Below, one piece after another: positions 22,480 through 35,105 of a stretch of 64,000 bases of DNA. Source of the DNA: Isoetes taiwanensis (Eukaryota > Streptophyta > Lycopodiopsida > Isoetales > Isoetaceae); contig JAJEKV010000011.1 of the NCBI GenBank assembly GCA_021234155.1, positions 21,408,677 to 21,472,676 of the forward strand. The letters are read 5' to 3'. Both the position numbers and the translations under genes were made by a program. The notes beneath the pieces were generated by a model. The model worked only from the letters and a program-made list of their open reading frames with translations, was not told where the DNA came from and made no database searches. How positions within the stretch are numbered: the first letter of the stretch is position 1; each line of letters opens with the position of its first letter.

Positions 22480-22599
22480 ATGGGAAATCGAGCATCATTT
22501 CTATGTAGCCAAAACCACCACCCCACACCAATCTATTCATGTTCATGTATGCTATATCCCCACAAACAGGGTTTAGGATTTCGTGGATGGGGAGCAGAA

Positions 22600-25082
22600 T
22601 TTGTCAGGATGCAATACCATTCCGGAAGCGTGGATCTCGGGGGAGAGAAGAGGGATCAGCCAAGAAGAAAGTTGACTAGCATGCACTTGAAATTAACCAA
22701 GTAAGCCATTTCTTGTCTGATTGCCTAATTTGGTTTGATGGTTTGTTAGTAAGGAAATCAGTTTCAATTAGTTTGGCCCGACTTTTTGTTGCTTAGGTTA
22801 ATAATTAAAGTAGTATTCTTCTTTGTAGCTACTGGTGCAGCTATGGCCTTGAGGATTATCGTGAGCGCACTCGTGAGATCAAAGATAAAACATCCCGAGC
22901 TACAATTGCTGAAGCTAAGAGGAAGGACCCTTCCCACTCAAAGAGGTGGAGAGGAATGAGTATTAGGCGAGGTTGCAGGTGCCATTTTCAGGTCAATCAG
23001 TTGTATGTGAAGCTTGAGATATGTAAGATTACATTTTACGAGATGAGACATGTTGATAGTAAAGGCATAGTCTGCCATGGAATGGAGGATCCCCAATGCT
23101 TTATAACAAGGCATGATGTAGCTCCATGGTTATCAAAGGGTAAGAAAGCTTAGGCATGCCAACAGTTGCTCCAGAACCACACTCCCCAGGAAGTCTATCG
23201 TCAACCCAGGAGCAATGGTCCTTAAAGCATAGGATGCATCCCAATGCTCCCAAGAACAGAGATGAATTGCTGGCTATGGATGACCTGTATGCTGACACAT
23301 GGATGCTCCACAAGGATGTGGCCACAAGTGTGAGGATGTGGGTTGTCTTACACCAGGAGGATGTGTTCTTGTATCAGGAGGGTGTCCCTTTTATTTTGGG
23401 CATCATCACCCCCTTTCAAATGAAGATCTTGTTGGAACATGGAAGGGGGGATGCCGTAGCCATGGACTCAACCTTCAAGACCAATGATCATTGTTACAGC
23501 CTGTATACCTTGCGAGTGTATGACACGCATGGAAATGGTGTCCCTATTGCTTGGGTTCTAGCCTCTAGTGCCACCCAGAAAGACATCCACCCTTGGCTGA
23601 ATGAAGAATCGTATACATAGGGAGGACCCATCCTGGGAGCCTTCATGTTTCATTGTGGATGATGCATAGGCTGAGATCAATGCCCTGAAGGATGTATGAC
23701 CTAGAACCAATATTCAGTTGTGTATTTGGCATGTGAGAAGAAGCTGGATGAAGTTGCTCTTGAAGATCGTCAAGAATAAGAAGGTGAGAGGGGAAATGTT
23801 TAAGGACCTCGGGCATATCATGTATGCCACTTGTGTGGAATGTGATCCAAGAAGGACCACTGATTATGTGGAGGCTTGTTGTAAAGAGGCATTGAGAAAA
23901 CTGGATGAATTCAAGGAAAAGTACAAGATGTGGAAGAGGGTTGTGAGGTATATGAATAAGGTCTGGACCAATAACATCACACATTGGATAATTGCGACAA
24001 GGATGTATCCTCACGCCAACCAAGAGACAAATGTTGGCATAAAGTCTTACCATGGCCACATGAAGAGAATATTAGGGGTCTGTAAGCATGCTTTGGGAGG
24101 AAGGCAAATTGATTGGCTGATTTGCATGCTGACAAGCATATTACAAATCCACATGTCATATAACAGGTTCATGAAGGATGAGGGTTTTAAAACCAACAAG
24201 AGACAAGAGCACATAGTTGAGGCAACCATTATAGGTGCAAGAGACGTTCTTGATGAAGCTGTTAGATGGCTGAACTTCAAGGAAGGGAGGGTCGAGGTGT
24301 GGAGTCAGAACATGGATACTTGGGATGATAACAGGGAGGCATTGCCTTATTTAGTAGATGTGGCATATCAGCATTGGTCCACTTGTGATTCTCCGTGGGG
24401 TATGAAAGGGAATATGTGCAAGCACCAAGTTAAGGTGATCCGAATGATGGCCAAGTGCAATGAGGGAGATATTTTAAGGTTTTGTGGGATATTACATGGA
24501 TCTCAGACTGGCAGATTGTCCAACTTAAGGCGCTTTGTCGAAGCATATGATGGCATCTTGCCTCCTTCAGAAGAAGGCCCATGCAATGGTCCTGCATCTG
24601 ATGAGGAATTTATGGACCAAAGCATTGCTGGTTGTTTAAGTCAAAACCCAAAGGTTAAGGTACTAGCAAGCATAGATGACACAATGGTTGCTATAAAGGA
24701 GACCATAGCTAGGAGGCCTCAAGTATGGACAGAAGCTAGGTTCCTTTTGGCTGAACTTAGCAATAAGTTGGCAAGGCTAAGTGACAGCAGAACTGACAAC
24801 ACCAAGGCCCATGGTCTAGCCATGGTTGAAGACTTTAGTGGGAAGACCATTGTTAGGCCAGTACCTTTCGTGGAGAGCCGCAAGAAGAGGAAGAAGGCTA
24901 GTGCATTTAGCGTTTTCTCGAAGGAATGCGAAGACCATATATACAAAACGTCAAGGTATTGCATTCATTCCAATATTTACTCTTTGAAAGAATCCTTATT
25001 CTTATCTCTTGAAAATCATGTCATGCCATGCTATTTCTATAGGTACAATTGGAGGCAATGCAGAAGGGCCAAATTAATGTGA
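22600..25082 (+). pseudogene. Mutator-like (MULE) transposase with SWIM-type zinc finger, decayed
   Basis: A likely intron (donor after 22700, acceptor before 22830) leads into YWCSYGLEDYRE, a basic stretch and a Cys/His-rich N-terminal domain (GCRCHFQV, HVDSKG, VCHG, APWLS). A stop at 23151 and a frame change follow. The catalytic core begins GDAVAMDSTFKTN with YTLRVYDTHGNGVPIAW, a MULE DDE domain. Another frameshift at 23600 leads to CFIVDDA, then in-frame TAG and TGA codons, then a 455-codon frame with IWHVRRSW and the SWIM region CDSPWGMKGNMCKHQ. Such proteins cut and move Mutator DNA. The usual first Cys of the SWIM finger is Ser here (WSTCDSP). A short 3' intron (24956-25042) may precede the stop. 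Several breaks make it a pseudogene; no TIRs were found. Confidence 0.8.
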
Positions 25083-25204
25083 TCAATATTTGGCACTTTT
25101 AGGTGATCATGCCATGTTGCTTTTAGGTGAAAGGGTTACACTGATCTGATGTCAATATATTTTTGAATGATATGATATCCTATTTTGCATACATACTCTA
25201 AGAC

Positions 25205-26430
25205 ATGGTATTTCTGGCGAAATACCTGGTATTTTTGGATGCCTTTATAGTGGCTTATAGTGCTCATATAGTGGCTTATAGTCCTCATAACCCTTTATTT
25301 GCCTTATTATAACAGTGGCTTCATTTTTCCTAAAAATGTGTTATTTTGTCTGGCTTTAGAGTAATATAGTAAGTTGATATGGTATTTCTGGCCAAATATA
25401 ATGGTATTTTTGGCCAAATACAATGAGATAGAGATAGATAGTAGTTTTAACGTCACGCCACTAGGCAGCATCCAACTGGACATGTGACCACACACCACAC
25501 TACATTGCTTGGTTGGGCCCTGCCCCCAACCACCTTACATTGCGTCTGTTGGGATTTGACCCCAACATGATAGAAAAGCGATTCGGGTAACTTCGAGACC
25601 ACATTGCTAAGGAACTAGTGTGTTACCACTAGACCAAAGGTATTTCTGGCCAAATACAATGGTATTGCTGGCCAATGCCATGGTATTTCTGGCCAAATAC
25701 CATGGTATTTCTGGTCAATGCCATGGTATTTCTAGCCAATACCATGGTATTTCTGGCCAAATACCTGGTATTTCTAGCCAAGTACCATGATATTTCTGGC
25801 CAATGCCATGGTATTTCTGCCCATTGCCATGGTATTTTTGGCCAAGACTATGGTATCTCCGGCCATGGTAACGGTACTTTTGGCCAATACATTGTATTTC
25901 TGGTGAAATACCTGGTATTTCTGGCCAAATACCATCGTATTTCTAGCCATATACTGGTATTTCTGGCCAGTGCCTTCATAGTGGCATATAGTCCTCGTAA
26001 TCCTTTATTTGCCTTATAATAACAGTGGCTTCATTTTTCAAAAAGTATGTCATTTTGCTTGGCTTAGAGTAATATGCTAAGTTCACATGGTATTTTTGGC
26101 CAGATATCATGGTATTTCTGGCCAGATATCATGGTATTTCTGGCCAATACCATGGTATTTCTGGCCAAATACCATGGTATTTTTGGCCAGTACCATGGTA
26201 GTTCTGGCCAGTGCCTTCATAGTGGCATATAGTCCTCGTAATCCTTTATTTGCCTTATAATAACAGTTGCTTTATCTTTCCTAAAAATATGTTATCTTGC
26301 CTGGCTTAGAGTAATATGCTAAGTTCACATGATATTTCTGGCCAATACCATGGTATTTCTGGCCAATACCATGGTATTTTTGAAATACCATGGTATTTCT
26401 GGCCAGTACCATGGTGCTCCACGAAAACCT
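25205..26430. repeat. Palindromic CCATGG / TGGCCA minisatellite with higher-order repeats
   Basis: The basic unit of about 21-24 bases is taccatggtatttctggcca, with variants. Each unit holds two small palindromes, CCATGG (often TACCATGGTA) and TGGCCA. A separate block of about 125 bases (gtggcatatagtcctcgtaa ... taatatgctaagttcacatgg) recurs at about 25255, 25978 and 26218, so the array has a second, higher period. Open frames through it (such as 25675-26019) are by-products of the repeat. Confidence 0.85.
25426..25640 (-). mobile_element. tRNA-derived SINE inserted in the minisatellite
   Basis: On the minus strand the element begins with a tRNA-like head: A-box region tttggtctagtggtaacaca and B box ggggtcaaatccc. 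A body of about 100 bases follows, then a simple tail (actatctatctctatctc). The 21 bases before it (25405-25425) and after it (25641-25661) are the same but for one base (tattt, t or c, tggccaaatacaatg). This would fit target-primed insertion, but the host repeat makes such identity less decisive. Length is 215 bp, normal for a SINE. Confidence 0.7.
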
Positions 26431-28765
26431 GCAAGAAAAAGACATAACATTGTTAGAATCTTGCAAAATATTCTGATATTATAACATGCATGCTTACCAT
26501 TTTGAAGATCCGCGCGTCCAAACAGTTGTTAAATATGCTAAACAAGCAAAAGGCAAGTTAAAGCATGCATGCAACAACTTTTATGAAGAATATGCAAGAA
26601 AACCTCAACACAGATGCCAAACTTCGTAATGAAACAGCAGCAGAAGATCAAAACGCATCGCCTGACAAGAAATGACGTTTTCCTTCGTTTCAACGAATAG
26701 AAGGAAAACGAGGTTCTAGAAATACGGAGGCAGTTGGCAGTTAGCAGTTAGTTAGTTCTTTTCCCTATTTATGTGTTGTTTCGTCATGTTCTCGCTCATC
26801 AGCTCTCTTGGTGCATCTTCTTTCCTCTTCTTCCTTCTCCCTACGGTTTGGTGTTGTCTATCTTCCTTACTTGTTTCCGGTTGTCTATCTTCCTTACTTT
26901 TTTCCGGTCTGATGCCTGCATCTCCCTCTCTTTCTATTGTGGGCAGTTTGCCTATCTTCCTTACTTTCTTTGCGGTCTGTGGCCCATCACGTTGCTTGGT
27001 ATCCAAGCCTTGCCGGAGTGTCTATGCTTCCTGGTGCCTTTTACTCTTTGTAGAAATGCCCGAGAGATTTTTAAAAAGATTGTTCTTTGCTCTCTTCCTA
27101 GGCTTGATGGCAGTCGATGTTGAGACCATAGAATGCAACAAGGATAAGTTATTTTTTCACTGCATTGGAGTCCAATATTTGTTCCCTTCAGCAAGAATTG
27201 GAAAATCTGGAGAATAATTTGCAGTTGCAGGCGGCTTTAGAGCCAACAAGCGAGCTATCATCAATAAAGGTATTTTGTTTGTTTTCTAAAAGAAGGAATC
27301 TAATTCGATTGCAGACAGGGAAGGGGCAAAATTTGTAGAGTTCTATGAGACGGAGGATATAATTGGTATCTATTGGACGCCTGTAATATGACGATATCAG
27401 ATGGCTATGGCATGCCCTGTGGAATGGCTCTGGCAAGCAGAGTTTTAAGAGAAGATAAAGATACGGGTCTTTATGTTTTTGGCATTTGTTTTTTCCCTGT
27501 TGACATTTGCCCTTTATCTGGCCGGCGGTGAACAAGTTTGTTCTTTCAAATAGATCCAAAATATAATTGAGCCAAACACTGCTTTATCTTGTATGCAAAG
27601 GAACAGAGTTTTGAGCTTTCAGGAATTGTTGGTCTTCTTTGGTTTTCTCAGGTTCCCATGATTATCTTTTGGTTATTCAAATCCTGACCGGGTATTATAG
27701 TTTGTTTTCAACTCATTGATTGATCCCATCATAGCTATTCTCAGGAAAAGGCCAAGACATTCCTGTGTTTGGTGGTCTCTGCACAAGTCGTTTGCCTGTC
27801 ATCTGTTTGCTTCTTGACCTGATCCTTTTTAACAGGCACTGTTTCATGGAGTGCCTGATTACGTAGACTCGGACTCGGTTAGCCCCGATTTTGCAACCCG
27901 GAGAAAATTTTTAGCCCCTTTTTTAGCTGGAAGCATCTTGGTTTCTTCGTGTCTGTCGGCGGTGATCCTCGCCTCACCTGCCTGCTCCGGTTGCCTCGCC
28001 ATGCCACTTCTCGACTTGTTCTTGCCCCTTCTCACATCGGCCGCCTTCCTCTGCCGCCTTGCATCTCGGTGGTATTCTCAAACCGAACCACCTCTTTTTG
28101 GCTTGTAAAAACTTAATAAGCTTTTTTACTTACCTCATGGTATACGAGGATTGCCACATTTTATTGTATAGTCTTCCTAAAATAAGATAAAATAAGAGAC
28201 ATGATGAAATTGAAACTTTGCATCATAGTAAGCCCATCGTGAACTTAAACTGGCCTATTTGTTCGAGGTTATTTTAAGTTTTTTTCTTGGTCTTATCTGA
28301 GATTGCTTGGATTGGTCGAGGCTAACCTATTTCTTTTCATAACATTCACATTACACATTACTTCATACCACATATACTTCATACCACTTAACCTAGCATA
28401 ACTTATTAACGTTTATCATACAACCCTTAACTAAGGTGTTACTATTGTAACTATTTTTCTATTCTATGTTTTTGTAACTAAGGTGTTATTTTCTTAACCC
28501 ATAACTAAGGTTTCCATGTTAAGGTTTCTATTCTATTCTTAAAGTTGCTAGACGGAGCAATAGTTGCTTACCATGGTTGGTGCACGTTAGAAATTGTTTA
28601 ATTTTGGAATGTGCATAATATGTGATCTTCTGGCGGGATGTTACGTCACTTTCGGTTGCTAGGCTTCTTACATTTTTATGTGTGCAACCTTTGTCTCTTT
28701 GCCCTGCTCAGCGGTTTTATTTTACTCTGCCTCTTCTTGACATTCTTGTCCATGGCTACCCGTAG

Positions 28766-28842
28766 TATTTCTAGAAATGGCGTTTTCCTTCGTTTCAACG
28801 AATAGAAGGAAAAGCGAGGTTCTAGAAATCTGAGGCGATTAA
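28766..28842. other. Module A hairpin (one of about nine copies)
   Basis: Example copy: tttctagaaa and gttttccttc on the left pair with gaaggaaaag (gaaggaaaac in other copies) and ttctagaaat on the right, around a loop of about 13 bases. Other copies lie near 26669, 31495, 32253, 34352, 36880, 38940, 41230-41290 (inverse), 44458 and 45326. Conservation of both arms in every copy suggests it is a structural part of the repeat. Confidence 0.7.
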
Positions 28843-31800
28843 GCGATTAGCGATTAGTTAGTTCTTTTCCCTATTTATGTGTTGTTTCGTCATGTTTTCG
28901 CTCATCAGCTCTCTTGGTGCATCTTCTTTCCTCTTCTTCCTTCTCCCTACGGTTTGGCCCACCCCCCACCCTTCTCGGGTTTTATGACTTGTTTGCAAAC
29001 TAACACTTTGTTGGAGGCCTTGTGCCTAGTTTGAGGCCTAGTGTGCTGGTTGGGCCTTTGTGCACGGTTGAGGCGGCGTGCCTTGTTGGGGCCTTTGTGC
29101 ACGGTTGGGGCGGTGTGCCTAGTGGAAGGCATGGTGCCTAGTTGGAAGCCTTGGTGGGCTGGATGGCCTTGGTGGCCTTTGGTTTGTCTTTTTTTGTGTA
29201 TGCGAGGGGTTTAAGCGTGGCTGTTTGGAGGAGGGCACGGGATTTGAGCACAAGATGAAGATCAATGAAGAAGACAATTCAAACATGTTTCGTCTTTGGC
29301 AATTTCTTTGCTGTAATGTATTTTCACCCAATAAGGCTAGTCAGCATGAGGGTACAAGATCTATTATGTTTTTGGACCTAGCATCGGTTAGTGATCCCAT
29401 TATTGTCAGGGTTTTTCCTCGAAAACCCGAAAGGGCGAGGTTTTTTAATCCCGGCCATAATGGTTTCACTAGCTTGCTATCTGTATGTACTTGTTTTGGT
29501 TATCAAGGAGATGCCCAAGCAGCAGCTCTCTTGGTGCATCTTCTTTCCTCTTCTTCCTTCTCCCTACGGTTTGGTGTTGTCTATCTTCCTTACTTGTTTC
29601 CGGTTGTCTATCTTCCTTACTTTTTTCCAGTCTGATGCCTGCATCTCCCTCTCTTTCTATTGTGGGCAGTTTGCCTATCTTCCTTACTTTCTTTGCGGTC
29701 TGTGGCCCATCACGTTGCTTGGTATCCAAGCCTTGCCGGAGTGTCTATGCTTCCTGGTGCCTTTGCTACTGTAGAAATGCCCAGAGATTTTAAAAAGATT
29801 GTTGCTGCTCTCTTCCTAGGCTTGATGGCAGTCGATGTTGAGACCATAGAATGCAACAAGGATAAGTTATTTTTTCACTGCATTGGAGTCCAATATTTGT
29901 TCCCTTCAGCAAGAATTGGAAAATCTGGAGAATAATTTGCAGTTGCAGGCGGCTTTAGAGCCAACAAGCGAGCTATCATCAATAAAGGTATTTTGTTTGT
30001 TTTCTAAAAGAAGGAATCTAATTCGATTGCAGACAGGGAAGGGGCAAAATTTGTAGAGTTCTATGAGACGGAGGATATAATTGGTATCTATTGGACGCCT
30101 GTAATATGACGATATCAGATGGCTATGGCATGCCCTGTGGAATGGCTCTGGCAAGCAGAGTTTTAAGAGAAGATAAAGATACGGGTCTTTATGTTTTTGG
30201 CATTTGTTTTTTCCCTGTTGACATTTGCCCTTTATCTGGCCGGCGGTGAACAAGTTTGTTCTTTCAAATAGATCCAAAATATAATTCAGCCAAACACTGC
30301 TTTATCTTGTATGCAAAGGAACAGAGTTTTGAGCTTTCAGGAATTGTTGGTCTTCTTTGGTTTTCTCAGGTTCCCATGATTATCTTTTGGTTATTCAAAT
30401 CCTGACCGGGTATTATAGTTTGTTTTCAACTCATTGATTGATCCCATCATAGCTATTCTCAGGAAAAGGCCAAGACATTCCTGTGTTTGGTGGTCTCTGC
30501 ACAAGTCGTTTGCCTGTCATCTGTTTGCTTCTTGACCTGATCCTTTTTTAACCGACCTGTTTCATGGAGTGCCCGATGCGTAGACTCCGGTTCGATTTAG
30601 CCCCCGATTTTGCAACCCCGGAGAAAATTTTTAGCCCCTTTTTTTAATTTGGAAGCATGCCGGTTTTCTTAGGTGTCCGCCGCTGATCCTCGCCTCACAC
30701 TGCCTCGCTCCGGTTGCCTCGCCATGCCACTTCTCGACTTGTTCTTGCCCCTTCTCACATCGGGGCCGCCTTCCTGCCGCCTTGCATCTCGGTGGTATTC
30801 TCAAACCGAACCACCTCTTTTTGCCTTGTAAAAACTTAATAAGCTTTTTTACTTACCTCATGGTATACGAGGATTGCCACATTTTATTGTATAGTCTTCC
30901 TAAAATAAGATAAAATAAGAGACATGATGAAATTGAAACTTTGCATCATAGTTAAGCCCATCGGAACTTAAACTGGCCTATTTGTTCGAGGTTATTTTAA
31001 GTTTTTTCTTGGTCTTATCTGAGATTGCTAGGATTGGTCGAGGTTAACCTATTTCTTTTCATAACATTCACATTACACATTACTTCATACCACATATACT
31101 TCATACCACTTAACCTAGCATAACTTATTAACGTTTATCATATAACCCTTAACTAAGGTGTTACTATTGTAATTATTTTTCTATTCTATGTTTTTGTAAC
31201 TAAGGTGTTATTTTCTTAACCCATAACTAAGGTTTCCATGTTAAGGTTTCTATTCTATTCTTAAAGTTGCTAGACGGAGCAATAGTTGCTTACCATGGTT
31301 GGTGCACGTTAGAAATTGTTTCAGAGCTGGAATGTGCATAATATGTGATCTTACAAATGGGATGTTCGTCACTTTCACCACCGCTAGGCTTCTTACATTT
31401 TATGTGTGCAACCACTGTCTCTTTGCCCTGCTCAACGGTTTTTATTTTACTCCTGCCTCTTCTTCAGCATTCTTGTCCATGGCTACCCGTAGTATTTCTA
31501 GAAATGACGTTTTCCTTCGTTTCAACGAATAGAAGGAAAACGAGGTTCTAGAAATACGGAGGCAGTTGGCAGTTAGCAGTTAGTTAGTTCTTTTCCCTAT
31601 TTATGTGTTGTTTCGTCATGTTCTCGCTCATCAGCTCTCTTGGTGCATCTTCTTTCCTCTTCTTCCTTCTCCCTACGGTTTGGCCCACCCCCCCACCCTT
31701 CTCCGGTTTTTATGACTTGTTTGCAAACTAACACTTTGTTGGAGGCCTTGTGCCTAGTTTGAGGCCTAGTGCTGGTTGGGCCTTTGTTACCGGGTTGAGG

Positions 31801-34584
31801 CGTGCGTGCCTTGTTGGGGCCTTTGTGCCTGGTTGGGGCCGGTGTGCCTAGTGGAAGGCATGGTGCCTAGTTGGAAGCCTTGGTGGCTGGATGGCCTTGG
31901 TGGCCTTTGGTTTGTCTTTTTTGTGTATGCAGGGTTTAGCGTGGCTGTTTGGAGGAGGGCCTGGGATTCGGAGCACAAGATGAAGATCAATGAAGAAGAC
32001 AATTCAAACATGTTTCGTCTTTGGCAATTTCTTTGCTGTAATGTATTTTCACCCAATAAGGCTAGTCAGCATGAGGGTACAAGATCTATTATGTTTTTGG
32101 ACCTAGCATCGGTTAGTGATCCCATTATTGTCAGGGTTTTTCCTCGAAAACCCGAAAGGGCGAGGTTTTTTAATCCCGGCCATAATGGTTTCACTAGCTT
32201 GCTATCTGTATGTACTTGTTTTGGTTATCAAGGAGATGCCCAAGCAGCAGCATTATGACGTTTTCCTTCGTTTCAACGAATAGAAGGAAAACGAGGTTCT
32301 AGAAATACGGAGGCAGTTGGCAGTTAGCAGTTAGTTAGTTCTTTTCCCTATTTATGTGTTGTTTCGTCATGTTCTCGCTCATCAGCTCTCTTGGTGCATC
32401 TTCTTTCCTCTTCTTCCTTCTCCCTACGGTTTGGTGTTGTCTATCTTCCTTACTTGTTTCCGGTTGTCTATCTTCCTTACTTTTTTCCGGTCTGATGCCT
32501 GCATCTCCCTCTCTTTCTATTGTGGGCAGTTTGCCTATCTTCCTTACTTTCTTTGCGGTCTGTGGCCCATCACGTTGCTTGGTATCCAAGCCTTGCCGGA
32601 GTGTCTATGCTTCCTGGTGCCTTTGCTACTGTAGAAATGCCCAGAGATTTTAAAAAGATTGTTGCTGCTCTCTTCCTAGGCTTGATGGCAGTCGATGTTG
32701 AGACCATAGAATGCAACAAGGATAAGTTATTTTTTTTTTTGCATTGGAGTCCAATATTTGTTCCCTTCAAAGAAGAATTGGAAAATAACGGAGAATAATT
32801 TGCGCGTTTCTTGGTGGCTTTAGAGCCAACAAGCGAGCTATCATCAATAAAGGTATTTTGTTTGTTTTCTAAAAGAAGGAATCTAATTGACAAGGCGAGG
32901 GAAGGGGCAAAATTTGTAGAGTTCTATGAGACGGAGGATATAATTGGTATCTATTGGACGCCTGTAATATGACGATATCAGATGGCTATGGCATGCCCTG
33001 TGGAATGGCTCTGGCAAGCAGAGTTTTAAGAGAAGATAAAGATACGGGTCTTTATGTTTTTGGCATTTGTTTTTTCCCTGTTGACATTTGCCCTTTATCT
33101 GGCCGGCGGTGAACAAGTTTGTTCTTTCAAATAGATCCAAAATATAATTCAGCCAAACACTGCTTTATCTTGTATGCAAAGGAACAGAGTTTTGAGCTTT
33201 CAGGAATTGTTGGTCTTCTTTGGTTTTCTCAGGTTCCCATGATTATCTTTTGGTTATTCAAATCCTGACCGGGTATTATAGTTTGTTTTCAACTCATTGA
33301 TTGATCCCATCATAGCTATTCTCAGGAAAAGGCCAAGACATTCCTGTGTTTGGTGGTCTCTGCACAAGTCGTTTGCCTGTCATCTGTTTGCTTCTTGACC
33401 TGATCCTTTTTTAACCGACCTGTTTCATGGAGTGCCCTGTTCTGTAGACTCGGACTCAGATTTAGCCCTGATTTTGCAACCCTGGAGAAAATTTTTAGCC
33501 CTGTTTTTAGCTGGAAGCATGCCGTTTCTTCGTGTCCTGGCCGCTGATCCTCGCCTCACCTGCCTGCTCCGGTTGCCTCGCCATGCCACTTCTCGACTTG
33601 TTCTTGCCCCTTCTCACATCGGCCGCCTTCCTCTGCCGCCTTGCATCTCGGTGGTATTCTCAAACCGAACCACCTCTTTTTGGCTTGTAAAAACTTAATA
33701 AGCTTTTTTACTTACCTCATGGTATACGAGGATTGCCACATTTTATTGTATAGTCTTCCTAAAATAAGATAAAATAAGAGACATGATGAAATTGAAACTT
33801 TGCATCATAGTGCCCATCGTGAACTTAAACCGGCCTATTTGTTCGAGGTTATTTTAAGTTTTTTTCTTGGTCTTATCTGAGATTGCTTGGATTGGTCGAG
33901 GCTAACCTATTTCTTTTCATAACATTCACATTACACATTACTTCATACCACATATACTTCATACCACTTAACCTAGCATAACTTATTAACGTTTATCATA
34001 CAACCCTTAACTAAGGTGTTACTATTGTAACTATTTTTCTATTCTATGTTTTTGTAACTAAGGTGTTATTTTCTTAACCCATAACTAAGGTTTCCATGTT
34101 AAGGTTTCTATTCTATTCTTAAAGTTGCTAGACGGAGCAATAGTTGCTTACCATGGTTGGTGCACGTTAGAAATTGTTTCAGAGCTGGAATGTGCATAAT
34201 ATGTGATCTTACAGCGGGATGTTCTGTCACTCAGCTGCTAGGCTTCTTACATTTTATGTGTGCAACCACTGTCTCTTTGCCCTGCTCAACGGTTTTTATT
34301 TTACTCCTGCCTCTTCTTCAGCATTCTTGTCCATGGCTACCCGTAGTATTTCTAGAAATGACGTTTTCCTTCGTTTCAACGAATAGAAGGAAAACGAGGT
34401 TCTAGAAATACGGAGGCAATTTGGCGTTAGCAGTTAGTTAGTTCTTTTCCCTATTTATGTGTTGTTTCGTCATGTTCTCGCTCATCAGCTCTCTTGGTGC
34501 ATCTTCTTTCCTCTTCTTCCTTCTCCCTACGGTTTGGCCCACCCCCCCACCCTTCTCCGGTTTTTATGACTTGTTTGCAAACTA

Positions 34585-34770
34585 ACACTTTGTTGGAGGC
34601 CTTGTGCCTAGTTTGAGGCCTAGTGCCTGGTTGGGCCTTTGTGCCTGGTTGAGGCCGGCGTGCCTTGTTGGGGCCTTTGTGCCTGGTTGGGGCCGGTGTG
34701 CCTAGTGGAAGGCATGGTGCCTAGTTGGAAGCCTTGGTGGCTGGATGGCCTTGGTGGCCTTTGGTTTGTC
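34585..34770. repeat. GTGCCTGGTTGGGGCC-type minisatellite inside module D
   Basis: About eight degenerate copies of a 20-24 base unit around gtgcctggttggggcc. The same tract is present in D at about 29010-29180, 31735-31910, 39190-39350 and 44700-44850. Confidence 0.7.
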
Positions 34771-34801
34771 TTTTTTGTGTATGCAGGGTTTAGCGTGGCT
34801 G

Positions 34802-35105
34802 TTTGGAGGAGGGCCTGGGATTCGGAGCACAAGATGAAGATCAATGAAGAAGACAATTCAAACATGTTTCGTCTTTGGCAATTTCTTTGCTGTAATGTAT
34901 TTTCACCCAATAAGGCTAGTCAGCATGAGGGTACAAGATCTATTATGTTTTTGGACCTAGCATCGGTTAGTGATCCCATTATTGTCAGGGTTTTTCCTCG
35001 AAAACCCGAAAGGGCGAGGTTTTTTAATCCCGGCCATAATGGTTTCACTAGCTTGCTATCTATATGTACTTGTTTTGGTTATCAAGGAGATGCCCAAGCA
35101 GCAGC
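34802..35105 (+). other. Conserved open frame of about 95 codons in module D, unidentified
   Basis: The frame reads KMKINEEDNSNMFRLWQ, then IMFLDLASVSDPIIVRVF, then ERARFFNPGHNGFTS. It stays open in three D copies (29225, 31970, 34830) and is shifted in the 44.9-kb copy. Protein-like composition hints at captured coding sequence, but I recognise no family and the copies are too alike for conservation to mean selection. Confidence 0.3.

Larger units (their letters stand above)
26668..35105 (+). repeat. Composite tandem array, three direct units of about 2.7-2.9 kb
   Basis: Units 26668-29526, 29527-32252 and 32253-35105 repeat head to tail. Each is built of modules: A (about 200 bp, hairpin plus ctatttatgtgttg), B (about 700 bp, tgttgtctatcttcc to ccggcggtgaac), C (about 1.2 kb, aagtttgttctttcaaatag to cctgcctcttcttca), A again, then D (about 570 bp, cccacccccc to caagcagcag). 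Equivalent points lie 2.73 and 2.86 kb apart. Copies are near-identical except at short spots. Unit joints fall at different points within A (at gacgttttcc in one, ctctcttggtgc in another). No transposase, gag or pol is recognised. It resembles neither a simple satellite nor a single LTR element. Confidence 0.85.

Noticed and set aside
25675-26019. A 114-codon open frame with repeated hydrophobic MVFLAK-type motifs
   Set aside because: It is a by-product of the minisatellite; every unit gives the same residues, and there is no start context or family match.
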